From Sphaerochaeta sp. (GTDB lineage: Bacteria; Spirochaetota; Spirochaetia; Sphaerochaetales; Sphaerochaetaceae), in contig JAKVPA010000006.1 in the NCBI GenBank assembly GCA_022482495.1, positions 1 through 64,000 of the forward strand: DNA of 64,000 nucleotides. The letters run 5' to 3'. A program made the position numbers and the translations under genes. This document shows positions 26,233 to 35,692 of this stretch, piece after piece; the stretch's first letter is position 1; each line of letters starts with the position of its first letter. The notes below the pieces were generated by a model. That model saw nothing but the letters and a program-made list of their open reading frames with translations, had not been told where the DNA came from and did not search any database.

Positions 26233-28690
26233 GGATCGCCTCTGCCACCGCCTTTCCGACAGCGACCGCCAGATCCTTGATCTCGTCCCGTTCGCTTTCG
26301 TTCGGGCCGATCTTCTGCATCGCCGGGCGCTTCGCGTCATTGGGGAAAGCGTAGGCGAGCACTTCCTCGATGGTGGACACCGGATGGAACGTCACCCCTT
26401 TCTTCACCTCGTCGTCCAGTTTGTCCAGATCTCTCTGGTTGAACTTCGGGTAGAGGATCGTCTTCACCTGGTTGCGCTTTGCCGCAAGGATCTTCTCCTT
26501 CAGACCACCGATCGGCATCACTTTGCCTTTCAGCGTCAGCTCTCCGGTCATCGCCAGATCCGGCGCTTCCGTCTGACCGGTGATCAACGAATACAGCGCT
26601 ACGGTCATCGTCACGCCGGCGGACGGTCCATCCTTCGGTGTGGCGCCTTCCGGCACGTGCAGGTGGATGTTGTTGTTGGCGAACCACGACTCATCGATCT
26701 TGTGTTCCTTGGCGTGCGCCTTGATCCACGTATAGGCGATGTTCACCGACTCCTGCATCACGTTGCCCAGCTGTCCGGTCAGTTTCAGATCCCCTTTGCC
26801 CGGGGTGTTCTGCGCCTCGATCAACAAGGTGTCGCCACCCATGCTGGTCCAGGCAAGGCCGAGCGCCGTACCCACCTTGTCCGCCCTGAGAATCTCATCC
26901 TGGGTGAACAACGGTTGCCCGAGGAAATCCACCAAGCTCTTCGAATCCACCACGATGGGCAGCTTCTCGTCCTTGTTCTCCTCGATCTTCAACGCGATCT
27001 TCCGGTTGATCTTGTCCAGCGATTTCTCGAAGTGACGGACACCGGCCTCCCTGCAGTACTCCTCGGCGATCTTCAGCAAGGTCTCCTTGGAGTATTTCAC
27101 CTCTTTGTCCGTCAAACCGCTTTTCTTCAGCGATTTGGGGATCAGGTACTTCTTGCCGATGGCCAGCTTCTCGTCGCTGGTGTATCCGCTCATCTCGATG
27201 ATCTCCATACGGTCAAGAAGCGGGGCGGGAACCGTCTCCAGCGTGTTGCAGGTACAGATGAACAGCACCTCCGACACATCGAAGGCAAGATCCAGATAGT
27301 TGTCGCGGAACGTGGTGTTCTGCTCCGGATCAAGCACTTCCAGCAGCGCGGACGCGGGATCCCCCTGGTAGGAGACACCCATCTTGTCGATCTCATCGAT
27401 CAGGAAGACAGGGTTCTTCACCTTGGTGATCTTCATCCCCTGGATGATCTTGCCCGGCATGGCGCCGATGTACGTCCTGCGGTGTCCTTTGATCTCCGCC
27501 TCATCGTTCATGCCACCGACGGAGAAGCGGAAATACTGCTTCTTCAACGCGTGGGCGATGGAGATGCCGACACTCGTCTTGCCGACGCCCGGAGGCCCGA
27601 CCAGACAGATGATGGCGCCTTTGGTGTCGCCTTTCTTTTTCCGTACGGCGAGGAACTCAAGGATTCGGTCCTTGACATCCTTCATGCCGTAATGGTCACG
27701 CTGCAACACCTTCCGCGCGCTCTCGATGGAGAAGTTCTCCGGTTTCGGTTCGTTCCACGGAAGATCCGCGATGGTCTCCAGATAGGTCTGGCTGATGGAG
27801 TATTCCGGGCTGTTCGGCTCCATGCCTTCCAGCCGTTTCATCTCCCGCTCAACCGTTTCCTTCGCCTCATCCGTCAACGAGAGGGATGCGAATTTCTTCT
27901 TCAGACGATTGAGCAGATCGGTTTTCGGATTGGTCGTCAGCCCCAGCTCCTGCTGGATGGACTTCAGTTCCTCCCGCAGGAAGTACTCCCGCTGGTTCTT
28001 CTCGATCTTCTGGTTGACTCTCGCCTGGATTTTTTCCTGTACGTCGGCGATGTCCTGCTCATCCTTGATGAACACCAGGACTTTTTCGATACGGCGGCGC
28101 ACGACGACCGTCTCCAGCACGTCCTGCTGTTTCTTCCGGTCGACGTTCAGGATGCTGGCGATGAAATCGGCCAGTTTTCCCGGATGGTCGATGTTGACCA
28201 TGTTCAGCCGCATCTCTTCGCTGAACAGACGATTGTTCTTGGTCAGCTGTTTCATTTCGCTGACCAGGAGCCTGGTCCACGCGCGGAGCTCTTCCGGCTC
28301 GTCCTCAATGTCCTCAAGGTACGTCACGCTGGCGACAAGGTAGGGACCGGAGGGGTAGTACTCCGTCACCTTGAAGCGTTTCAGCGTGCTGATGAACACC
28401 GATTCGCCGCCTTCGGGCAGTTTGATCCGTTTGACGATCTTGGCGACCGTCCCCACCTCGTACATATCTGTCGGGGTGAGCTGGCCTTCCTTCGCTTCTG
28501 GTGAACGGGTCAGCAACAGCCCAAGGAAGCCGCCGTGTTTGGTGGCCTGGTTGATGATATCAATATCCTGGGGGTCGGAAAGCATCAGGGGGGTGAACAA
28601 CCCCGGAAACACTGGATTGCCGACTACCGGCAGGATAAACAAATTATTGGGGAGCATCTGCTCCACGGGCATCAGTTCTTGTTCTGGCAT
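26225..28690 (-). CDS. lon: ATP-dependent protease Lon
   Basis: Cytoplasmic protease degrading misfolded and regulatory proteins. 821 residues. The N-terminal substrate domain begins LFILPVVGNPVFPGLF. A coiled coil includes EKNQREYFLREELKSIQQEL. The AAA+ module has Walker A GPPGVGKTSV and Walker B VFLIDEIDKMG. The protease domain has the catalytic Ser in GATPKDGPSAGVTM and the Lys in GKVMPIGGLKEKILAAKR. It follows the VUT transporter gene by 27 bases and overlaps the U32 gene. Confidence 0.97.
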   Translation of the reverse strand: MPEQELMPVEQMLPNNLFILPVVGNPVFPGLFTPLMLSDPQDIDIINQATKHGGFLGLLLTRSPEAKEGQLTPTDMYEVGTVAKIVKRIKLPEGGESVFISTLKRFKVTEYYPSGPYLVASVTYLEDIEDEPEELRAWTRLLVSEMKQLTKNNRLFSEEMRLNMVNIDHPGKLADFIASILNVDRKKQQDVLETVVVRRRIEKVLVFIKDEQDIADVQEKIQARVNQKIEKNQREYFLREELKSIQQELGLTTNPKTDLLNRLKKKFASLSLTDEAKETVEREMKRLEGMEPNSPEYSISQTYLETIADLPWNEPKPENFSIESARKVLQRDHYGMKDVKDRILEFLAVRKKKGDTKGAIICLVGPPGVGKTSVGISIAHALKKQYFRFSVGGMNDEAEIKGHRRTYIGAMPGKIIQGMKITKVKNPVFLIDEIDKMGVSYQGDPASALLEVLDPEQNTTFRDNYLDLAFDVSEVLFICTCNTLETVPAPLLDRMEIIEMSGYTSDEKLAIGKKYLIPKSLKKSGLTDKEVKYSKETLLKIAEEYCREAGVRHFEKSLDKINRKIALKIEENKDEKLPIVVDSKSLVDFLGQPLFTQDEILRADKVGTALGLAWTSMGGDTLLIEAQNTPGKGDLKLTGQLGNVMQESVNIAYTWIKAHAKEHKIDESWFANNNIHLHVPEGATPKDGPSAGVTMTVALYSLITGQTEAPDLAMTGELTLKGKVMPIGGLKEKILAAKRNQVKTILYPKFNQRDLDKLDDEVKKGVTFHPVSTIEEVLAYAFPNDAKRPAMQKIGPNESERDEIKDLAVAVGKAVAEAIRG

Positions 28691-28717
28691 GTTTTCCTCT
28701 TACGCCCTGTAAAGTAC

Positions 28718-29362
28718 TTAACTTTCCGGGGAAAGTGAAGCGCCTTTGCGAAGCCACCGCACACCCCAGTAGCAGAACGGAGTGTCGGCCAAGGCGAAGA
28801 CCACCTTGAACGCCCAGTAGGGAAGCACCAGGGAAAAGACGAACGCGGCGGTGTACCGTTCGTTGTACCGCCAGAACGCCAGGAACATGAAGACGGTGGT
28901 GTCGACGAACTGGCTGATGATCGTCGCCACGTTGTTACGGACCCACAGCTTCTTCCCATGGCTCCAGGAACGGATGCGGAAGAACAGCCGTACGTCCAGG
29001 TTTTGGCTGATGACGAAGGAGATCAGGCTGGCCAAGGTCATGCGGAGTGAGGAACCGAACACCGATTGGTACGCCTCCTGCATCCCCCAGGTCTTGTTGG
29101 GGGGCAGCTTGATGCACAAAGCCATGAACAGGAACAGGAAGACCAGCATCAGTTCTGCGAACCGGACGAACAGGGTGGCCCGTTCCTTTCCATATACCTC
29201 CCCCTCGATGTCGGTGATCAAAAACATCACCGGCATGAAGAATATCCCCACGGAGACCCTGACACCGGCCAGCGTGGTGATCTTCCCTCCCAGGGTGTTG
29301 GCCATCACCATGAATGAGACGTACAGCGACAACAGGAACCATTCTTTCTTACTGGTATTCAT
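28718..29362 (-). CDS. VUT/YhhQ-family transporter, probable queuosine-precursor importer
   Basis: 214 residues with about six transmembrane helices. YhhQ-type features: N-terminal VSFMVMANTLGGKI, FFMPVMFLITDIEGEVYGKE (the conserved D-x-x-x-E-V-Y-G) and FVISQNLDVRLF. Relatives import queuine or preQ1 for tRNA modification. The U32 protein two genes downstream may also act on tRNA, which would fit, but that is inference. First gene of the operon; a possible promoter (TTCCCT, 17 bases, TAGGCT) ends nine bases before the ATG. Confidence 0.87.
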   Translation of the reverse strand: MNTSKKEWFLLSLYVSFMVMANTLGGKITTLAGVRVSVGIFFMPVMFLITDIEGEVYGKERATLFVRFAELMLVFLFLFMALCIKLPPNKTWGMQEAYQSVFGSSLRMTLASLISFVISQNLDVRLFFRIRSWSHGKKLWVRNNVATIISQFVDTTVFMFLAFWRYNERYTAAFVFSLVLPYWAFKVVFALADTPFCYWGVRWLRKGASLSPES

Positions 29363-29445
29363 AGTGCCTACAGCCTACCGCAAATCGCCTTGGGAGGGAA
29401 GTGCGGTTTTCCCTAAAAATCTGTGTGTCTGGTGCGGGAATTTTG

Positions 29446-29473
29446 TTGCAATTTGTTGCACACGTGCTATGAT
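29446..29473 (+). promoter_or_regulatory. Promoter of the carbamate kinase gene
   Basis: TTGCAA, 16 bases, TATGAT. The region carries a short direct repeat, TTTGTTGCA twice. Confidence 0.55.
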
Positions 29474-29509
29474 ACGGGTACGATCATCTCACGTAGAAGG
29501 AAGGAAGGT

Positions 29510-30454
29510 ATGGATGGGAAACTGATCGTCATCGCCATTGGGGGGAACTCCCTCATCGAAGACCCAAACCACGTTACCGTTTCGGCGCAGTACGAGGCGG
29601 CAAGGAAGACGGCGAGCCACATCGTCCGTCTGGTCGAACAGGGAAACCGTGTCGTCATCGCCCACGGAAACGGCCCGCAGGTGGGGTACATCCTGCTGCG
29701 CGCCGAGTATTCCCGCTCCATTCTTCATATCGTTCCCTTGGATTCCTGTGTGGCGGACACCCAAGGGGCCATCGGGTACAACCTGCAGATGGCATTGGAC
29801 AACGAATTCCACAAAGTGGGCATGCAGCCGCCGGTAGCCACGGTGGTTACCCAAGTGGAAGTCTCTGATGCGGACCCATCATTCCGAACCCCCTCGAAGC
29901 CTATCGGAAGCTTTCTGTCCAAACAGGATGCCGACTATCACGTCCAGCATGACGGATGGACGGTGATGGAGGACGCCGGAAGGGGGTACCGCAGGGTGGT
30001 TCCCTCTCCCAAGCCGTTGTCGATCATTGAGATCGAGACGATCCGTACGTTGCTGAAGGATGGCGTGATCGTCATCGCCGCAGGTGGCGGTGGAATCCCC
30101 GTCGTACGGGATGAAGCAGGCCTGCTCTGCGGACGGGAAGCGGTCATTGACAAGGATCTTGCCGCCTCATTGATGGCCCGTCAGTTGGGCGCCGACCTGT
30201 TCATCATCTCCACGGCCGTCCCTGCCGTGTGTCTGGACTATGGAAAGCCCACCCAGCGGTCTGTGGCGCGAATGACGCTCAAAGAGGCGGAAGCCTACAC
30301 CAGGGAAGGGCAGTTCGCTCCCGGTTCCATGCTTCCCAAGATCCAGGCGATGACCAGCTTTGTCTCCCAGACGGGAAATGCAGGCATCATCACCGATCCG
30401 GAGCACATGGCGGAAGCGGTGGAAGGCACCAAAGGAACGTGGATTGTCCCCTGA
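29510..30454 (+). CDS. arcC: Carbamate kinase
   Basis: Transfers phosphate between carbamoyl phosphate and ADP, a fermentative ATP source. 314 residues. Family signatures: VIAIGGNSLIED, VIAHGNGPQVGYILLRAE, CVADTQGAIGYNLQ, VVTQVEVSDADPSF, IVIAAGGGGIPVV, EAVIDKDLAASLMARQLGAD and the end FAPGSMLPKIQAM. AAGGAAGG precedes ATG 29510. No arginine deiminase or ornithine carbamoyltransferase is nearby, so the carbamoyl phosphate source is unclear. Confidence 0.95.
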   Translation: MDGKLIVIAIGGNSLIEDPNHVTVSAQYEAARKTASHIVRLVEQGNRVVIAHGNGPQVGYILLRAEYSRSILHIVPLDSCVADTQGAIGYNLQMALDNEFHKVGMQPPVATVVTQVEVSDADPSFRTPSKPIGSFLSKQDADYHVQHDGWTVMEDAGRGYRRVVPSPKPLSIIEIETIRTLLKDGVIVIAAGGGGIPVVRDEAGLLCGREAVIDKDLAASLMARQLGADLFIISTAVPAVCLDYGKPTQRSVARMTLKEAEAYTREGQFAPGSMLPKIQAMTSFVSQTGNAGIITDPEHMAEAVEGTKGTWIVP

Positions 30455-31010
30455 CGGCTGGAAGTTCAAGGACCGCAAGAGCGTGGTGGTGACGATCGTC
30501 GTCATCGTCGCGCTCCTGTCCGCCCTCACCTGGGCGGAATATGAGATGAGGAAGAACGCTGTGGAGAAAACCCACAGGGAAGCAAGCGCCGCGTGGGATC
30601 AACTGGGGTCGGAAATGGACGAACGGTTCACCTGGGCGGAAAACCTCTGCCGTGTGGTGGATGACACGGCGCGGACCGGCGATGCGTTGGCCGCGATCTC
30701 ATTGTATCGTTCCGATCCCAGGACTCCCCTGGTGGTCAGCAAGGCCTACAACCAGCTGGATGCCGCGCTGACCCAAATGCAGAAAGCATTGTTCGGAACT
30801 GACCATTACCGGGAATTCCAACCGTATTTTGAGAAACTTGGGGAAATTGAAACGGAATTGGATACACTGGTGGCGGACTATCAGGGTAAGGCGGAAGCCT
30901 ACAACCGCACCATCACCGGCCGGGGGTTCGCCCCCCGTATTGCCGCCCAGCGGAATCTTACTCCGCTGGAGCTTCTTTCCGTGAACGCCGCGCTGGCGAA
31001 CCGTCCTTGA
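30444..31010 (+). CDS. LemA-like membrane-anchored protein
   Basis: 188 residues. One N-terminal transmembrane helix (VVVTIVVIVALLSALTW, about 14-30), then a helical bundle with LemA-like order: EASAAWDQLGSEMDERFTWA, YREFQPYFEKLGEIETEL and YQGKAEAYNRTITG before a C-terminal PLELL. LemA proteins have no settled function. The start is uncertain: TTG 30444 has AAAGGA ahead and overlaps the arcC stop by eleven bases; a GTG ~14 codons later is possible. The 3' end overlaps the convergent DUF4105 gene by 53 bases. Confidence 0.68.
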   Translation: MSPDGWKFKDRKSVVVTIVVIVALLSALTWAEYEMRKNAVEKTHREASAAWDQLGSEMDERFTWAENLCRVVDDTARTGDALAAISLYRSDPRTPLVVSKAYNQLDAALTQMQKALFGTDHYREFQPYFEKLGEIETELDTLVADYQGKAEAYNRTITGRGFAPRIAAQRNLTPLELLSVNAALANRP

Positions 31011-32238
31011 AAAATCCGGTTGTGTAGACAGGAAGGCAGAGAAGCAGGGTTTTCAGGGAATCCTGGGAAAGCCAATCAGGGAACAAGCCTTTGAGGATCA
31101 GCAACCCCAACGTGATGATGGCCATCACCCGGAGGAACGCACCCGACCGCCTGGGATGGTGGAACACCCAGAACGCGGGAAGAAACAGAAGCGGATTGAC
31201 GACCAACAGTGATTCGTTGAACCACGTGACGTCGAGGTCGGAAAAGCAGACGGCATAGCAGAGGATCGTCCCGCACACCCCCAAGACCAGCAACAGCAGG
31301 AAATTCCAGGCTTTCCCCAAACCCTTCCATCCATTCCGCCAGAACAGCCAGGTGATGGCCGCGAGCAACAGACCGAACAGGAATGACCAGATGTCGTTGG
31401 ATACCGGGGTATGGCTTGGCGTGAAGGGGATCACACTCCGGTCCTGCTCCTGATGGACGATGCGCTGAGCGCCAAGAGGGGCGTATTCTTGGATGGCGTC
31501 GCCAAGACGATCTGGCAGGAACATCTGTTCCCACAATGAGATGGGTTGGTCGACTTCCGGCCCTTGGAGATAGTTCAGCATCCAGCTGGTGAAGAACGAA
31601 TGGCCCAGGTATCGCTCCGCCCAGGAACGGTAGGTCCCTTCCACCGGCTGCGTTTTCGCCCATCGTTGGAAATCCCCGCCGGTCGCGGCGTCGATGATGT
31701 CCCTCAGCCGGGTGGCGCAGTTGTCCTTGTAGAAGTGGTACAGGTAGGTGTTGTTCTCTTCCAACGCGTTCCGCTTAAGGAATTCCATGATCTGGTACTT
31801 CGCCTGTGGGGGAAGGTCAAGCCGGTACTCGACGACGCTCCGTCCTCCTTCCATTTCCAGTTCCAACCGCCAGTCGGCGTCCGTCGCCCAGATGTTGTAC
31901 AGCATCCGGCCTCGGATGAAGTTCCAGTAGAAGCCCTTCTGCTGGGTGTCGAACACCCCGTAATCGTACATGACGCCGTGGCCGCCTGGCTGCCATACCA
32001 CGATGGCGGCATGTCCGAACCAGGAATACAACGGTTTCTCCGGGCCCATGATGATGATGGATATCTCTGTTTTCTCCGCCCAATCCTCAAGCTCTCCGGT
32101 CAAGGGAGTAGTGAAATCGTGCCGGGCAAGTTCTTTTTGGCTGTCGAATGGCTGGACGGGGGAAGAGCCGGTAAGGCTCAGCGCCGAGAGGGGGAAGGAG
32201 AGGATGGACAGAAGCACCAGCAGACGGAGAGGTTTCAT
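30958..32238 (-). CDS. DUF4105 membrane protein, Lnb-like
   Basis: 426 residues. A signal sequence (MKPLRLLVLLSILSFPLSA) leads into a DUF4105 domain with conserved His in LYSWFGHAAIVVWQPGG, MYDYGVFDTQQKGFYWNFIRG, and the Cys in FYKDNCATRLRDIIDAATGG. Five or so transmembrane helices follow, and a basic tail. DUF4105 proteins of Bacteroides (Lnb) are reported as lipoprotein N-acyltransferases with a His/Cys active site, so that role is a reasonable guess. ATG 32238 lies seven bases after TATGCT; a second ATG is at 32250. Confidence 0.78.
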   Translation of the reverse strand: MKPLRLLVLLSILSFPLSALSLTGSSPVQPFDSQKELARHDFTTPLTGELEDWAEKTEISIIIMGPEKPLYSWFGHAAIVVWQPGGHGVMYDYGVFDTQQKGFYWNFIRGRMLYNIWATDADWRLELEMEGGRSVVEYRLDLPPQAKYQIMEFLKRNALEENNTYLYHFYKDNCATRLRDIIDAATGGDFQRWAKTQPVEGTYRSWAERYLGHSFFTSWMLNYLQGPEVDQPISLWEQMFLPDRLGDAIQEYAPLGAQRIVHQEQDRSVIPFTPSHTPVSNDIWSFLFGLLLAAITWLFWRNGWKGLGKAWNFLLLLVLGVCGTILCYAVCFSDLDVTWFNESLLVVNPLLFLPAFWVFHHPRRSGAFLRVMAIITLGLLILKGLFPDWLSQDSLKTLLLCLPVYTTGFFKDGSPARRSRKEAPAE

Positions 32239-32249
32239 CCGCCTCAGCA

Positions 32250-32278
32250 TAGCACCCCAGGGACGAATGTTCTATACT
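32250..32278 (+). promoter_or_regulatory. Promoter of recO, predicted leaderless
   Basis: TAGCAC, 17 bases, TATACT, seven bases, then the recO ATG. No ribosome-binding sequence lies between. The -35 overlaps the likely -10 (TATGCT) of the divergent DUF4105 gene. Confidence 0.5.
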
Positions 32279-32285
32279 TGCAAAC

Positions 32286-33032
32286 ATGGAACGAAATGTC
32301 ATCACCCAGGGGATTGTTCTTTCCAGCGTCCGTTCCGGCACGGTGGACCGGACGCTCCGGATCCTCTCTGAGGATCTCGGGGTGATCGACGTGCGCAATT
32401 ACGGAGCGAGAAAAGCGAACAAAGCGGTAAAGGCGGAAGTCTCCACCGAGGGGACATTCTATCTGTACGTCAACCCAGTCAAGCATTCCTATACGTTGAC
32501 GGATATTGCCATCCGTTCCATGCATGAGACGCTTCGCCAGGACTTGTCAACGACATACACGGCGTTGTTCTTCTCCGAATTCATCCTGAAGACCAACGGA
32601 GGCGACTGGGGGGCGACGTACCAGTTGCTCTCCCAGGCGCTTGGAGCGCTGGAGGATCCTGTCGTCAACAAGGTCCAATGCGTGATCCAGTTCATCTGGG
32701 CGATGATCGGCATCCTTGGGCTCCGGCCGGACCTGGACCGGTGTCCGGTCTGCGACTCTCCGTACGGACAAGACGAAATCCTCGGGTTTTCCTGGCAGCT
32801 TACTGCCCCTTGTTGCCTGAAATGTGCTACAGTGAAGGACGACATGCTGCTTCCTCCCGGCGCCCGCCGGTATTTGTCCGTCACCGCACCGATGCCCTTT
32901 GGCTCGGCGGTGCATGTGGACCTCAACCCTGGGACGCGGGAGCGGATCAAACGGTACATGTTGCGGTACGCCGTCCTGGTGGCGGGCGAACTGAAGACGC
33001 TGGATGGCCCGGTCCTCCAGACAATGACGTAG
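32286..33032 (+). CDS. recO: DNA repair protein RecO
   Basis: Loads RecA with RecR at gaps. 248 residues: an OB fold (ITQGIVLSSVRSGTVDRTLRI), a helical bundle, and a zinc module with CPVC and CCLKCA. The start ATG has no Shine-Dalgarno and follows a -10 box closely. recJ begins 26 bases after its stop, so two recombination-repair genes are paired. Confidence 0.9.
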   Translation: MERNVITQGIVLSSVRSGTVDRTLRILSEDLGVIDVRNYGARKANKAVKAEVSTEGTFYLYVNPVKHSYTLTDIAIRSMHETLRQDLSTTYTALFFSEFILKTNGGDWGATYQLLSQALGALEDPVVNKVQCVIQFIWAMIGILGLRPDLDRCPVCDSPYGQDEILGFSWQLTAPCCLKCATVKDDMLLPPGARRYLSVTAPMPFGSAVHVDLNPGTRERIKRYMLRYAVLVAGELKTLDGPVLQTMT

Positions 33033-33058
33033 GGATTATTGATAGCAAGGTTGGACAT

Positions 33059-35212
33059 ATGCAATGGAAAAAGAGTCCGGTCTCTCCCAAGGAGGTCAGG
33101 AATCTGCATGAGCGGTACAACGTGTCCCTGCTCAGCGCGGCGATTCTGGCCAGACGGGGGATTTCCGGCCGTAATGATGTGAAGTTCTTTTTGGAAAATG
33201 ATCTTTCGTTCCTCCACAATCCGTTCCTGTTTGATGATATGGAAACGGTGGTGGATCGTATCCAGTCGGCGCTTGACGAGAAGGAGAAGATCCGGGTCTT
33301 CGGGGACCGGGACGTGGACGGCATCACCAGTACGGCGTTGCTTGTCTCCGAACTCTCGTCGATGGGGGCGGATGTCTCCTATAAATTGCCGGAAGGGGAC
33401 GAACCGTACGGCATGACCATCGCCGGGGTGGACCAGGCGATGGAGGACGGGGTCACCCTGATCATCACGGTGGACTGCGGCATCTCCAATTTTGATGAGA
33501 TCGCCCACGCCTCGGAATGTGGCATCGACACGCTGGTGCTGGACCACCACCTTTCCGACGACAAACTGCCTGCCGCCATGGCGATCATCGACCCCAAGGT
33601 ACAGGGCTCAGGATACCCGTTCGAGCACCTGGCCGCCTGCGGGGTGGTGTCCAAGGTGATCTGGGCCCTGCGTTTCGCACAGACGCCGTTCTACCATGAG
33701 AACTGCATTTTGCTGCATGCCCAACCCGGGAACGGGACCGTCCTGATCCAGGCGGTGCGCCTGGAGAATCTGATGGAGATCGACCGGGTGAGGGAAGAGA
33801 TCAACCCCGGGGTGGTCGACCTTGCTTCCAGCAAGGCGATCCAGTTCCTTACGGGAAACGTTCCGGTGCTGGTGCTGGACAGCCAAATGGAAACCAACCA
33901 GCTTCGGGAAGCGTTTGGAAAGAAAGTGGAGATTTCCCTGGTGGATATGCGAGGGGAAATGGAGAAGGCGCTTCCCATGATCAAAGGCAAGAGCCTGTTC
34001 ACCCTTTCGACGATCAGCCGCACCAGCCGGTACACCGACCATGGTCGGGACGAGATGGAGACGTTGTACAGCCTGTTCGCCTCATACGTGCGCAAACGAT
34101 GCCCGTCGCTGGACAAAGACTATGAGAAGATCCTTGATCTTGTGGCCATCGGGACGGTGGCCGACCTGATGCCGATGATCGATGAGAACCGTATTCTTGT
34201 CCGTCGTGGCATCAAGATGCTGCAGACTTCCTGCCGGCCCTCCCTGGTGCCGCTGATGACGATGCAGAACCTCAACGGAAGAGAGCTGACCAGCCAGAAC
34301 ATTTCCTGGCAGTTGGCTCCGGTCCTCAATTCCGCAGGCCGGATGGGACAGCCCAAGGTCGCCGTAGACATGCTGCTCGCCCCGGACGTCGCGACCGCGG
34401 AGACCTACGCCATGCAACTGGAGAACCTGAACAAGCAGCGCCAGAAACTGGGGGAGGACGCGTGGGAGCGGCTCACGCCGCTGGCCAACGAGAGCATGGA
34501 GAAAAGCGGTTCGAAGATCGTCGTCATCGAGGATCCCAAGATGGCCCGTGGCATCACCGGCCTGATGGCCAGCCGCCTGCTCAAAAAGTATGGGGTTCCG
34601 TCGCTGGTCATCGCCGATGTCGGCGACCGCGTCAGCGCCTCGATCCGTTCTCCGGAAGGATTCAACAGCCGTGATTTCCTCTCCAATTTCGCCGACCTGT
34701 TCAGCGATTTCGGCGGACACGCCTGCGCAGGAGGTTTCTCCATGGTGAAGGAGAATCTTCCCGTGCTGCGCAAGCGTATGGAAGACGTGGTTGACCAGAT
34801 GGACTGCCAGCCGGAAGAAGAGGAGAACCTGTCCATCGATTGTTCGCTGCCCGCCAATTACCTCACTCCGGAAATCATCAAGGAAGTGGAGTTCTTCGAG
34901 CCGTATGGGGAACAGAACCCCCAGATCGTCTTCTCCATCGACGGCGCCCACGTGGAAGACCTGATGTACATGAAGAATTCCCATGGAGAGGACCAACATG
35001 TGAAGGTGACGCTTCGTTACGGGCAGTACAAATGGCCTGCGGTCTATTGGTTCGCCTCCGCGAAAGTAGGCAAGGAGTTCGACAAAGGGGATACGGTGGA
35101 CGTGGCGTTCCGCATTTCGCGCAACTACTTCCGCCAGCAGTCCTCGCTGCAGTTGACCGTACTGGACATGAAACGGAGCGAAGGATCATCCATCGCCGCC
35201 GCGCTCTCTTGA
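33059..35212 (+). CDS. recJ: Single-stranded-DNA exonuclease RecJ with large internal insert
   Basis: 5'-3' ssDNA exonuclease, 717 residues. DHH motifs: [14 protein letters not shown] (motif I, normally DYDADG), [17 protein letters not shown] (motif III), then [20 protein letters not shown] (motif IV) only after an extra ~135 residues (about 215-350) that RecJ proteins normally lack. The DHHA1 part has [21 protein letters not shown] and the [11 protein letters not shown] motif, followed by the OB domain. The frame is open upstream into recO, but the homology starts at MQWKKSPV with AAGG eight bases before. Confidence 0.92.
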   Translation: MQWKKSPVSPKEVRNLHERYNVSLLSAAILARRGISGRNDVKFFLENDLSFLHNPFLFDDMETVVDRIQSALDEKEKIRVFGDRDVDGITSTALLVSELSSMGADVSYKLPEGDEPYGMTIAGVDQAMEDGVTLIITVDCGISNFDEIAHASECGIDTLVLDHHLSDDKLPAAMAIIDPKVQGSGYPFEHLAACGVVSKVIWALRFAQTPFYHENCILLHAQPGNGTVLIQAVRLENLMEIDRVREEINPGVVDLASSKAIQFLTGNVPVLVLDSQMETNQLREAFGKKVEISLVDMRGEMEKALPMIKGKSLFTLSTISRTSRYTDHGRDEMETLYSLFASYVRKRCPSLDKDYEKILDLVAIGTVADLMPMIDENRILVRRGIKMLQTSCRPSLVPLMTMQNLNGRELTSQNISWQLAPVLNSAGRMGQPKVAVDMLLAPDVATAETYAMQLENLNKQRQKLGEDAWERLTPLANESMEKSGSKIVVIEDPKMARGITGLMASRLLKKYGVPSLVIADVGDRVSASIRSPEGFNSRDFLSNFADLFSDFGGHACAGGFSMVKENLPVLRKRMEDVVDQMDCQPEEEENLSIDCSLPANYLTPEIIKEVEFFEPYGEQNPQIVFSIDGAHVEDLMYMKNSHGEDQHVKVTLRYGQYKWPAVYWFASAKVGKEFDKGDTVDVAFRISRNYFRQQSSLQLTVLDMKRSEGSSIAAALS

Positions 35213-35288
35213 CAGTCGTCGCCGTTTTGATGCATGCTTTCGCTGTTCGAATTCAGACCCAGTGATCGGGAAAGGGGGTGAGAGAAAT

Positions 35289-35498
35289 ATGGCATTCGTG
35301 AAAGTAGACGAACAGGAGCCTTTGGAAAAGTCGATCAAGCGGTTCAAGCGCATGGTTGAGAAAGAAGGCATCATCCGCGAGTGGAAAAAGCGGGAGTACT
35401 ACGAAAAGCCCTCCACCATCCTCAACCGGAAGAACAAGGCTAACGCCCGCAAACAGTTGAAGAAAGTGCGCAAAATGCACTCTTCCAAGAGTTATTGA
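35289..35498 (+). CDS. rpsU: 30S ribosomal protein S21
   Basis: 69-residue basic protein of the small subunit: [20 protein letters not shown] then [17 protein letters not shown], matching S21. AAAGGGGGTGAGAG is a strong ribosome site before the ATG at 35289. Followed by a terminator, so it ends its own unit. Confidence 0.96.
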   Translation: MAFVKVDEQEPLEKSIKRFKRMVEKEGIIREWKKREYYEKPSTILNRKNKANARKQLKKVRKMHSSKSY

Positions 35499-35504
35499 AA
35501 CCAC

Positions 35505-35533
35505 CACCAGCCTGCAACGGCTGGTGTTTTTTT
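35505..35533 (+). terminator. Rho-independent terminator of rpsU
   Basis: CACCAGCC/GGCTGGTG stem, six-base loop, seven T. Confidence 0.92.
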
Positions 35534-35609
35534 CTTCTCATCCTCTTCATTGGATTTTCTCCTTAACCTTTTAGAAAACTTCTGTTTTCATAAATTTTAC
35601 AAATAAAAA

Positions 35610-35639
35610 TTGACAAAATCAGCAATAAAGTCCTATACT
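35610..35639 (+). promoter_or_regulatory. Strong sigma70 promoter of serA-serC
   Basis: Consensus -35 TTGACA, 18 bases, TATACT, preceded by an A/T-rich stretch that could act as an UP element. This is the only full-consensus TTGACA I found for a plus-strand gene here. Confidence 0.8.
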
Positions 35640-35649
35640 TTCCATGGGT

Positions 35650-35662
35650 GGGGAAATTCCCC
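35650..35662 (+). promoter_or_regulatory. Candidate operator in the serA leader
   Basis: Perfect palindrome GGGGAAATTCCCC centred about 17 bases after the -10 box, in the early transcribed region. A repressor bound here would block serA-serC. The Lrp-type regulator after serC is an obvious candidate. Confidence 0.4.
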
Positions 35663-35692
35663 TTACCAATCAAATTCCAAAGGAAGGTAACC

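Noticed and set aside
26189-28504. 771-codon plus-strand open frame
   Set aside because: Antisense to lon, whose motifs are all intact; the frame is a GC-rich shadow rich in His/Arg/Asp with no ribosome site.
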